Below, piece after piece: positions 34,961 through 42,499 of a stretch of DNA of 64,000 nucleotides. Every line of letters begins with the position of its first letter. Positions within the stretch are counted from its first letter, which is position 1. The notes beneath the pieces were generated by a model. The model was not told the origin of the DNA and searched no databases. It saw only the letters and a program-made list of their open reading frames with translations. The position numbers and the translations under genes were made by a program. The stretch spans positions 5,890,001 through 5,954,000 of the forward strand of contig NZ_CP192056.1 in the NCBI RefSeq assembly GCF_050942215.1. Reading direction: 5' to 3'. Origin of the DNA: Sphaerimonospora sp050942215. GTDB taxonomy: Bacteria; Actinomycetota; Actinomycetes; Streptosporangiales; Streptosporangiaceae.

Positions 34961-36210
34961 CAGCGGTGGAACGGCCTTGGTTCGCCCTGATCGAGAGCAA
35001 CACCACCGGGTCGGGGCGACAGTTCTGCGTGACCGCGGCCGAACGCGGCATGCGTCCCCTGGTGCTGACCACCGACCCGGGCCGCTACCCCTACCTGGCC
35101 TCGGACGGGTTCGACCACCTGCGCTGCGACACCGGCGACACCGCCGCCGTGCTGGCCGCCTGCCGCGACCTGGCCGCCGGCTCCGGTCTGGCCGGGGTGG
35201 CCTCAAGCTCCGAATACTTCGTGCCGCTGGCCGCCGAGACCGCCCGCACGCTCGGCCTGCCGGGGGCCGACCCCGAGGCGCTGTCCCGCTGCCGGGACAA
35301 GGCCAGGCAGCGGGAGGTCCTGGCCGCGGCCGGTCTGCCCGTCCCCCGGTTCGGCGCGGCCACCACACCACGTCAGGCCCGCGACCTGGCCCGGCTGATC
35401 GGGCTGCCGGTGGTGGTCAAGCCCACCACCGGCTCGGGGTCGTCGGGGGTACGGCTGTGCCGTACCGAGGACGAGGCCGCCGGGCAGGCCGGCGACCTGC
35501 TCGCGGTGACCACCAACGAACGCGGCATGCCGGTGCCCGCCGTCGTCCTGGTGGAGGAGCACGTGACGGGGCCGGAGTTCTCGGTGGAGACCTTCGACGG
35601 ACGGGCCGTGGAGGTGGTCGGCAAGCACCTCGGCCCGACCCCGTACTTCGTGGAGATCGGCCACGATGTCCCGGCCTCCGCGCCCGCCGCAGACCTGGCC
35701 GCGCTGCGGGAGGTGGCCGAGCGCGCCGCGACCGCGCTCGGCGTGGCCTGGGGCGCGACCCACACCGAGCTGCGGATGACCGCGGCCGGCCCGGTGGTGA
35801 TCGAGGTGAACCCCCGGCTCGCGGGCGGCATGATCCCCACGCTGATCGACCTGGCCTCGGGCATCGACCTGGTCGACCTGGTGGTGGCGCGCGGCAGCGG
35901 GCAGGAGCCGTCCGAGCCCGGTGCCCGGGCCGGAGGCGCGGCGATCCGGTTCCTCGTCCCCACCGCGGAGGGCGTCCTCGACGGAGTCGCCGGTCTGGCG
36001 GAGGCGCGGGACGTCCCCGGCGTGCACCTGGTGCGGGTCACCGCCGGACCCGGGACTCGGATCCGGCTCACCCGTTCCTTCCGGGACCGGATCGGCTACG
36101 CCATCGCCACCGGGCCCGACGCCGGGGCGGCGGCAGAACGGGCGCTGTCCCGGATCCGGCTGCGACTGTCCCGTCCCGCCCCTACGGCCGAGCCGAGTAG
36201 ACCGGTCTGA
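34957..36210 (+). CDS. ATP-grasp ligase
   Basis: 417 residues. The N-terminal domain starts FALIESNTTGSGRQFC; LPVVVKPTTGSGSSGV is the ATP-grasp nucleotide-binding segment near 150-165; GPVVIEVNPRLAGGM is the C-terminal metal/ATP motif. This family activates a carboxylate as acyl-phosphate and couples it to an amine or thiol. It is coupled by ATGA to the argininosuccinate-lyase homologue, and ESNTTG-type ATP-grasp domains are, from memory, also found fused to such lyases, so the two probably act in the same route. It could join aspartate or another amino acid to the precursor; the substrate is not readable. Its 3' end overlaps the convergent AMP-ligase gene by 29 bp. Confidence 0.87.
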   Translation: MTAVERPWFALIESNTTGSGRQFCVTAAERGMRPLVLTTDPGRYPYLASDGFDHLRCDTGDTAAVLAACRDLAAGSGLAGVASSSEYFVPLAAETARTLGLPGADPEALSRCRDKARQREVLAAAGLPVPRFGAATTPRQARDLARLIGLPVVVKPTTGSGSSGVRLCRTEDEAAGQAGDLLAVTTNERGMPVPAVVLVEEHVTGPEFSVETFDGRAVEVVGKHLGPTPYFVEIGHDVPASAPAADLAALREVAERAATALGVAWGATHTELRMTAAGPVVIEVNPRLAGGMIPTLIDLASGIDLVDLVVARGSGQEPSEPGARAGGAAIRFLVPTAEGVLDGVAGLAEARDVPGVHLVRVTAGPGTRIRLTRSFRDRIGYAIATGPDAGAAAERALSRIRLRLSRPAPTAEPSRPV

Positions 36211-37681
36211 GGCGATGCTTGAGGACCTTGCCGGTGATCCCGCGGGGCAGGTCGGCGACGACATGGACGGCCGAGGGACGCTGGTGCGGAGCGAGCCGCT
36301 CGGCGAGGAAGTCCGGCAGTGCGGACTCGGCCTCCGGATCGGTCAGCACCACCACCGCGACCACCGCCTGCCCCGCCTCCGGATCCGGCACTCCGATCAC
36401 GGCCGCCTGCGCCACCGCGGGATGCCGGTACAGCACCTCCTCCACCTCGATGGAGGAGACGAGCTCCCCGTGGCGCCGGATCACGTCGGTGCCCCGGTCG
36501 AACAGGTAGAGATCGCCGTCCGGGCCGAGGTAGCCGAGGTCCCGGGTACGGGTCCAGCCGTCGGCGTGGACCTGGCGGTTGAGCTCGGGATCGAGATAGA
36601 GCCGTTTCGGGGCGGCGGCGCGTAGCCAGATCTCGCCGATCCGGCCCTGCTCGACCTGCCTGCCCTGCTCGTCGACCACCCGGAGCTCGGTGCCGGGACC
36701 GGGCCGTCCCACCGACCGCGGCCGGGCCGGGTCGTAGGTGTTGAGCACCACCGCCGGCACCGCCTCCCCCTGGGCGTACGCTGTGCTGATCACGGCGTTC
36801 GGCATCATGGTCAGCAGTTCGGTGGCGATTCGGGCGGGCAGCGGCGCCGAGGCGATCCCGATCGTGGTGACGGTGGACAGGTCGTGCCGCTCGTGCACGC
36901 GAGCCGCCGCCATCCGCATCGCGATCCAGGGGGTGAGCATGACCGATCCGATGCGGTGCCCGGCGATCAGCTCCGCCATGCGCTCGGGGTCATCGACCCG
37001 GCAGAGCACCACCGTCGACGATGTGGTGAGCGCGAACATGCCCACCGTGCCCGCGCTGGACGGCGTGCCCAGGGGCATCGGGGCGAGCAGCGGACTGGCA
37101 CCGTCGAAGGAGGCCACGTTGGCCGGGCCGCGCCCGAAGCTGAGGTTGCCGTGCGGGTTGCTGAAGGCCTTCGCGGGTCCGGTGGTGCCGGACGTGAAGA
37201 TGATGTCGGCGATGTCGTCGGGGCCGATCTCGACCTGGACCGGGGTGCGGTCTCCGCGGTCCAGGGCGTCCACACTCGTGGTCCAGCCCGCGAAACCGGA
37301 GGGTGCGTCCGCTCCGGCGCCGCAGACCACCCCGACCGGTCCGCACTGTGCCAGTCGCCGGTCCAGTTCGGGAGCGGGCAGCGACGCGGCCAGATGCACC
37401 GCCGTGCCCCCGGCCTTCAGGACGGCGAAGTAGGCGACGGCATAGTCTAGCCAATCCATTCCGCCGAACAGCAGCCCGACCCGGTCGCCGCGCCGTACCC
37501 CGAGCCTGACCAGGCCGTGCGCGACCGAGTCGGATCGGTCCGCCCACTCGGCGTAGGTGATCGAGCCCACCCCGTCCACGAGCATCGGAACCTGCGCCGG
37601 ATGGTGTACGGAGCGTAACCGAAGGAGGTCGGGTGCCATCACCGGGGCCACGGTATTGCGCGGAGTCGACGTCATTGGCAT
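36182..37681 (-). CDS. AMP-dependent acyl-CoA/acyl-carrier ligase
   Basis: 499 residues of the ANL superfamily. The P-loop-like motif is DIIFTSGTTGPAKA (near 165-178), the core motif is TRDLGYLGPDGDLYLFDRGTD and the C-terminal Lys is in RGITGKVLKHRL. It lacks a carrier domain. The acyl substrate is unknown; it could charge an acid onto CoA or onto one of the carrier proteins. The start MPMTS at 37681 has no clear ribosome site; the second ATG at 37675 is an alternative. It is transcribed divergently from the regulator, across a long intergenic region containing an operator-like palindrome. Confidence 0.85.
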   Translation of the reverse strand: MPMTSTPRNTVAPVMAPDLLRLRSVHHPAQVPMLVDGVGSITYAEWADRSDSVAHGLVRLGVRRGDRVGLLFGGMDWLDYAVAYFAVLKAGGTAVHLAASLPAPELDRRLAQCGPVGVVCGAGADAPSGFAGWTTSVDALDRGDRTPVQVEIGPDDIADIIFTSGTTGPAKAFSNPHGNLSFGRGPANVASFDGASPLLAPMPLGTPSSAGTVGMFALTTSSTVVLCRVDDPERMAELIAGHRIGSVMLTPWIAMRMAAARVHERHDLSTVTTIGIASAPLPARIATELLTMMPNAVISTAYAQGEAVPAVVLNTYDPARPRSVGRPGPGTELRVVDEQGRQVEQGRIGEIWLRAAAPKRLYLDPELNRQVHADGWTRTRDLGYLGPDGDLYLFDRGTDVIRRHGELVSSIEVEEVLYRHPAVAQAAVIGVPDPEAGQAVVAVVVLTDPEAESALPDFLAERLAPHQRPSAVHVVADLPRGITGKVLKHRLRPVYSARP

Positions 37682-37995
37682 CTATGGGCACGCGGTTCCC
37701 GAAGGCCCCGCCTCCCGTCTCCCTTCCCCACTAACCATTCAATCTGCCGCATGTTTTCGTCACAGATCATTAACCAAAAAGAAATTTCATGAATATAGGC
37801 GGCGGGTGCGGTGGCCGACACCCCCGTGCACAACGTGCCTCTCCCGTCCGGACGGCGGATCACGACCCGTCGCCGGGCGCTCGCACCCGTCACCCGTACC
37901 GCGCGCGAAACTCCACGTCCGGTCCGGGCCCGCCCCGTGATCGTGTCTGCGGCACCTGACGTAGGCGCAGGCTAACAGGGCTCCGCAAGGGCTTC

Positions 37996-38011
37996 CGCTC
38001 ACTTTTGAGCG
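37996..38011. promoter_or_regulatory. Putative Crp/Fnr-type operator, site 6
   Basis: CGCTCACTTTTGAGCG is symmetric except at its centre and lies almost midway between the divergent AMP-ligase and regulator genes, where it could mediate autoregulation. Confidence 0.65.
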
Positions 38012-38217
38012 CTCGGGGCAGGCAGGTGGACGGGTCGCCTGAGCCGAACACGACGGGCCCGGACGACCGGCCCGTCTCCGTGACGCGCCCGCTCCCGCCG
38101 CGGTACGGACGGTCGGCACCCGCCGGCCTCCGCCACGCCGGCCGATCCCGTGGGCACACTCCCACGGATCTCAACATTTTCGCTGGCCTATAAACCCGAC
38201 AAGTCATCAGGAGACCT

Positions 38218-38250
38218 ATGGAAGTCACACAAGCACGCATGGTCACGTGA
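38218..38250 (+). other. Possible 10-codon leader ORF
   Basis: CAGGAGACCT precedes ATG 38218; the frame encodes MEVTQARMVT and stops with TGA at 38248-38250 inside the palindrome GTCACGTGAC. It is about 100 bp before the regulator start. It may be a translated leader, or chance. Confidence 0.3.
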
Positions 38251-38348
38251 CTTTTACTGCCATTGCTGCTTATATGTGTCGAGGCCCCCGATAAGCCTTC
38301 TCCTCCCACCCGGGCTATCGCTGAAGCAAGAAGGGACCGTCACGCACA

Positions 38349-39068
38349 GTGAGCGAAATCATGGTGGAGGGACTGGGAACCACCCTGCGCAGGATGATCC
38401 AAGAGGCGGCACTCCACGCATCGACGCTGGAGTTGACCAAGCACGATGTCGCCTACGGCTGCCTGGACGAGGATCACAGCATCTACCTGGTGGAGCGCGG
38501 CCAGCTCAAGGCCGTCACCTCCACCCGTGAGGGAAAGGAGTGCCTGCTCGGCATCTACACCGCCGGTGACGTGTTCGGCGAGCTGTGCCTGCTGGGCCGG
38601 GAGCGTCTGGAGACCGTCACCGCGATGACGCACACCATCGTCAAACGCATTTCCAGTGCCCGGATCATCGCGGCGCTCGCCAATGCCAATCTGCGTGAGG
38701 AGTTCGTGCGGTACCTGACCCATCGGCTGTTCGAACAGCAGCAGTTCATCACCAACCTGATCACCGCGGACAGCGAGTACCGGCTGGCCACGATCCTGGT
38801 CCATCTGGGCCGCAAGATCGGTACGCGGGACGGACACCTGCTGCGGATCGAGGAACGGATCACCCAGGAGGAACTCTCCGCGATGGTGGGCACGACCCGC
38901 TCCCGGGTGGGCTTCTTCCTGAAGCGGTTCTGCCAGGCCGGGCTGGTGGCCCGTACCCCCGACTGCTTCCTCGTACTCAACGAGCCGCGGCTGCACAACT
39001 TCCTCATCGGGACACCTCTGACGCAGGCCCCCGCCCCCCTCGCCCATCGCCAACCGGTGCTGCGCTAG
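38349..39068 (+). CDS. Crp/Fnr-family transcriptional regulator, probable pathway activator
   Basis: 239 residues from GTG 38349. The cyclic-nucleotide-binding-like barrel (about 25-110) includes GDVFGELCLLG. The phosphate-cassette position reads GRERLETV, not the PRxA/RSA pattern of true cAMP binders, so the ligand may differ or be absent. A dimer helix follows, then the winged HTH with ITQEELSAMVGTTRSRVGFFLKRF (about 178-201). Leinamycin synthesis is activated by a Crp-type regulator (LnmO), which fits. FNR-type regulators read 5-N4-5 palindromes, exactly the spacing of the GCTCA-N4-TGAGC motif repeated through cluster 1. That this protein binds those sites is inference. Confidence 0.9.
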   Translation: MSEIMVEGLGTTLRRMIQEAALHASTLELTKHDVAYGCLDEDHSIYLVERGQLKAVTSTREGKECLLGIYTAGDVFGELCLLGRERLETVTAMTHTIVKRISSARIIAALANANLREEFVRYLTHRLFEQQQFITNLITADSEYRLATILVHLGRKIGTRDGHLLRIEERITQEELSAMVGTTRSRVGFFLKRFCQAGLVARTPDCFLVLNEPRLHNFLIGTPLTQAPAPLAHRQPVLR

Positions 39069-39080
39069 GAACGTCCTCCG

Positions 39081-39096
39081 CGCGCACATTTGCGCA
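39081..39096. promoter_or_regulatory. Putative Crp/Fnr-type operator (GCGCA variant), site 7
   Basis: CGCGCACATTTGCGCA has GCGCA / TGCGC arms with 4-bp spacing, a variant matching the left half of sites 1b and 4. It lies 76-91 bp upstream of the ABC importer operon. Confidence 0.5.
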
Positions 39097-39171
39097 GACA
39101 GGACATCGGCCAGGGGCCAGCCTCGGGAGCACGTGCAACGGCTCCGGATAAGCAACGAAGGAAACCTCGCG

Positions 39172-40716
39172 ATGACCCATGCCCCCCGCGTGTCCCGCCG
39201 CCGGTCGCTTCGGCTCGGCCTCCTCACGGCCACAGCGGTCACCGTACTCCCGCTCGCGGCCTGCGGCGGCGAGGCATCGCAGCCGCGTTCACAGTCGGCC
39301 ACGCCGATATCGACGGTGCTGCGGGTCGGCGCCGCCGACGCCACCAACAGCACCGGCCTGGACCCGCGTACCGCGAGCAGCGGCGCCAGCATCATCGTGA
39401 TGCGCCATGTCTACGACTCCCTGATGGTGCTCGACGGCGACGAGTACCAGCTCGCGCTCGCCGAATCCGTGCAGCCGAACACCGACGCGACCCGGTGGAC
39501 GGTACGGATCCGCGACGGCGTGAAATTCCACGACGGACGGCCGGTCAGGGCGGCCGATGTGGCCTACAGCCTGCGAACGCTGGCGACCCCGCCCAGCAAC
39601 CGGGCCAGCGTCTACCAGGACGTGGACGCGACCAAGATCAAGGTGATCGATGAACGAACCGTGGAGATCCCCCTCAAACACCCGCGCGCCGACTTCCCCG
39701 AGTCCACGCTGGTGGTCTACTCCCCGATCTTCCCCGACGGGACCACCGACTTCGGCAAGGCGATCGGCTCCGGGCCGTACCGGCTGGATCAGAGCGACGA
39801 CCGCGCGGTCCTCCTGACCGCCACCGGGACGCACTGGAGCGGACCGTCGACGGTGCGGCAACTGGAGATCTCCAGGATCGCCGACCCCGCCGCCCGGCTC
39901 AACGCCGTGAAGAGCGGGCAGATCGACTACGCGGTCGGGATCAGCGCCGCCGGGGCGCAGGCCGAACGGTCCAATCCCGCGCTCACCGTCCAGCGCGGCG
40001 GACCGGCCAACTCCAGCGCGCTGTCCTTCGCGATGAACCAGCGGCTCGAACCGTTCGACGACCCCCGGGTCCGCCGAGCCGTCCGGCTCGCCGCCGACCG
40101 GCAGGCGCTGGTGGACAACGCCCTGCTCGGCTTCGGCTCACCCGCCGACGACGTGGTCGGCAAGGGCCTGCCCGGGTACGCCGCGGGGATCGGCGGCCGC
40201 ACCCGGGACGTGGCGACCGCGCGCAAGCTGTTCCAGGAGGCCGGCGTCACCGAGCTGACGCTGCGCGCCGGGGAGATCGTCCCGGGCATGATGTCGGCGG
40301 CGCGGCTGCTGGCCCAGCAGCTCGAGGAGGCCGGGGTGAAGCTCACGGTCCAGGAGGTGCCGGCCGACACCTACTATGCCGACCTGAAGTCTCTCGCCAC
40401 CCACCCCTTCCAGGCCTTCTACTACAGCAACCGACCGGCCGCCGTACACCTGGCCGCGGTGACCCACAAGACCGCCCCCTTCAACGTGACCGGCACCGGC
40501 CCGGATCACTGGAAGCGGCTCGCGGCGGCCCAGGTGACCACGGACGACGCCGAACGCGCCCGGGCCTTCGAGGAACTGCAGCTCGACCTCTACGAGTCCG
40601 GCGGCGACCTGCTGTGGGGCTTCGCCGAGCAGTTGGACCTCTCCAGAGCCGGGGTCACCGGGGTGCGTGTGAGCCAGTCGATCCCGATGTTCGATCGAGC
40701 CGCCCTGGGCCAGTGA
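39172..40716 (+). CDS. ABC importer substrate-binding lipoprotein (SBP_bac_5, Dpp/Opp type)
   Basis: 514 residues from ATG 39172 with GAAGGA upstream. The signal sequence begins MTHAPRVSRRRSLRLG (twin-Arg-like RRR) and runs into the lipobox LAAC near residue 30. The mature protein has family-5 features: an LDP start, WTVRIRDGVKFHDGRPVRAADVAYS and FAMNQ...DPRVRRAVRLAADR. Family members bind peptides, nickel chelates or opines at the membrane surface. First gene of a four-gene importer operon with coupled starts. In a biosynthetic cluster it may import a peptide signal or product fragment, or serve self-resistance. Confidence 0.93.
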   Translation: MTHAPRVSRRRSLRLGLLTATAVTVLPLAACGGEASQPRSQSATPISTVLRVGAADATNSTGLDPRTASSGASIIVMRHVYDSLMVLDGDEYQLALAESVQPNTDATRWTVRIRDGVKFHDGRPVRAADVAYSLRTLATPPSNRASVYQDVDATKIKVIDERTVEIPLKHPRADFPESTLVVYSPIFPDGTTDFGKAIGSGPYRLDQSDDRAVLLTATGTHWSGPSTVRQLEISRIADPAARLNAVKSGQIDYAVGISAAGAQAERSNPALTVQRGGPANSSALSFAMNQRLEPFDDPRVRRAVRLAADRQALVDNALLGFGSPADDVVGKGLPGYAAGIGGRTRDVATARKLFQEAGVTELTLRAGEIVPGMMSAARLLAQQLEEAGVKLTVQEVPADTYYADLKSLATHPFQAFYYSNRPAAVHLAAVTHKTAPFNVTGTGPDHWKRLAAAQVTTDDAERARAFEELQLDLYESGGDLLWGFAEQLDLSRAGVTGVRVSQSIPMFDRAALGQ

Positions 40717-41669
40717 GAGCACTGCGCATGTTGATACGGCGGCTGGTGGTGGCCTTCGGCACACTCGCCGCCATATCGGTTCTGCTGTTCGCCGGCTCCG
40801 AGGTGATGCCGGGGGACGCGGCGAGTTCCTCGCTCGGCATCGGGGCGACCATCGAGCAGATCGAACAGCTCCGGGCCGAGTGGGGTCTGGACCGGCCGCT
40901 GCCCGAGCGCTACGTGGAGTGGGCGTCGACCGCGTTGACCGGAGACCTGGGGACCAGCCTGTCCGCCCGCCGCCCGGTCACCGGCCTGATCGCCGAGCCG
41001 CTGGCCTTCACCACGCTCCTGGTCGCCCTCTCCGCCCTGATCACCGTGCTGCTGTCCATGGTGATCGGCCTGGCCGCCGGGCTACGGCCGGGCAGTCGCC
41101 TGGATCGGGTGCTGCTGAGCACCGCCCTGGTGCTGGTGTCGACCCCGCAGTTCGTCACCGCAGGACTGCTGGTGCTGCTCTTCGCGACCGCCCTGGGCCT
41201 GCTGCCCGCGGTGTCCCTGGTACCGCTGGGCGGCACGCCGCTGGACCGGCCCGAGATCCTGGTCCTGCCCGTGGCCACGCTCTCGATATTCGCGACCGCA
41301 TGGGCCGCCACCGTGGTGCGGGCCACCGTGATCGACGCCAACGCCCTGCCCAACGTGGAGGCCGCCCGCCTCGCGGGCCTACCCGAGCGTCGGGTGATCC
41401 GGCGCCACCTGCTCCCGGCGACCGTACCCGCCTGCGCCCAGATGTTCGGCTGGTTGGTGGGCGGCCTGTTCGGCGGCACCGCGGTGGTCGAGCAGGTGTT
41501 CAACTATCCGGGCCTGTCCGGCGTCCTGATCAGTGCGGTGCACAACCACGACGCCCCTGTGCTGGAGGGGGTGGGCCTGCTGCTGGCCGCCATCGTCCTG
41601 GCCGCGCTCGTCCTCGCCGATCTGGTCGGAACACTGGCCGACCCCCGGCTGCGGGCGGGTACGACATGA
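40713..41669 (+). CDS. ABC importer permease, DppB type
   Basis: 318 residues. GTG 40713 overlaps the previous stop by GTGA; ATG 40728 is an alternative. About six membrane helices, an N-terminal helix followed by the VMPGD and LGLDRP-like segment typical of DppB/OppB, and the EAA-type loop EAARLAGLPERRVIRRHLLP that contacts the ATPase. Confidence 0.93.
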   Translation: MRALRMLIRRLVVAFGTLAAISVLLFAGSEVMPGDAASSSLGIGATIEQIEQLRAEWGLDRPLPERYVEWASTALTGDLGTSLSARRPVTGLIAEPLAFTTLLVALSALITVLLSMVIGLAAGLRPGSRLDRVLLSTALVLVSTPQFVTAGLLVLLFATALGLLPAVSLVPLGGTPLDRPEILVLPVATLSIFATAWAATVVRATVIDANALPNVEAARLAGLPERRVIRRHLLPATVPACAQMFGWLVGGLFGGTAVVEQVFNYPGLSGVLISAVHNHDAPVLEGVGLLLAAIVLAALVLADLVGTLADPRLRAGTT

Positions 41670-42499
41670 TCACCTCCACGGCCGATCCGGTGGCCGCCAC
41701 GGTCGTCGCCGCATTCCGGCGCGGGCTCGGTCTGCTGCTGACGGCGGCGGCGGCGGCCGTACTGGTGATCGCCCTGGTGGGACCGGCGCTGGTGAGCGGC
41801 GACCCGGGCCGCATCGTCGGTCAGCCCTATCTCGGCCCGGAGGCCGGCATGCTCCTGGGCACCGACTCCTCCGGCCGGGACGTGCTGGCCAGGCTGCTCG
41901 CCGGTGGCCGCCCGCTGTTGCTGATCCCGCTGGTGGCCGTCTGCCTCACCGCGGTGATCGGCACCGTCCTGGGCATGCTCGCCGGCTATCTGGGAGGGAT
42001 CGTGGACGGGGCGGTCTCCCGGCTGGACGGCCTGCTTCTCGCCATCCCCCCCATCCTGGTCCTCCTGGTGCTGCTGCACAGCTGGGGGTATCACGACATC
42101 ACCCTGATCGTGGTGGTGATCACCACCAGTGCTCCGTTCGTGTCGCGGCTGGCCCGCGCGGCGACCCGCCAGGCACTGCACAGCGGATACGTGGAACAGG
42201 CGGTCGCGCTCGGCGACGGACCTGCGGCGGTGCTCATCCGGGAGATCCTGCCGAACATCGTGCGGCCCGTCCTCGCCGACGCGGGGACCCGGCTCGCCAT
42301 CGCCATCACCCTCACCTCCTCCGCGGGTTTCCTGGGGTTCGGCCCGGACCAGCCGAACTGGGGGGCGATGATCAGGCAGAACTTCGAGGGGATCGAGCTC
42401 ACCCCGTGGGGGGTGCTCGCACCGGCGCTCTGCCTGGCCTTCCTGACCGTCTCGGCCAACCTGCTGATGGACCGGATCTCGAGAAGGATCATCCGGTGA
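41666..42499 (+). CDS. ABC importer permease, DppC type
   Basis: 277 residues, ATGA overlap with the DppB-like gene. It has LGTDSSGRDVLARLLAGGR, characteristic of DppC/OppC, five to six membrane helices, and the EAA-type loop EQAVALGDGPAAVLIREILP. Confidence 0.93.
   Translation: MITSTADPVAATVVAAFRRGLGLLLTAAAAAVLVIALVGPALVSGDPGRIVGQPYLGPEAGMLLGTDSSGRDVLARLLAGGRPLLLIPLVAVCLTAVIGTVLGMLAGYLGGIVDGAVSRLDGLLLAIPPILVLLVLLHSWGYHDITLIVVVITTSAPFVSRLARAATRQALHSGYVEQAVALGDGPAAVLIREILPNIVRPVLADAGTRLAIAITLTSSAGFLGFGPDQPNWGAMIRQNFEGIELTPWGVLAPALCLAFLTVSANLLMDRISRRIIR

Larger units (their letters stand above)
37682..38348. other. Long divergent regulatory region upstream of the Crp/Fnr gene
   Basis: 667 bp with no convincing gene. 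It contains an AT-rich patch at about 37735-37800 (unusual in this window), the operator-like palindrome at 37996-38011, a 10-codon ORF with a good ribosome site (38218-38250), and a GTCACGTGAC palindrome at 38242-38251. It is long enough for two separate promoters and a long 5' leader on the regulator mRNA. Confidence 0.65.

Noticed and set aside
37672..37893. Minus-strand ORF of 73 codons in the long intergenic region
   Set aside because: No ribosome site, no homology, and composition unlike neighbouring genes; probably chance.
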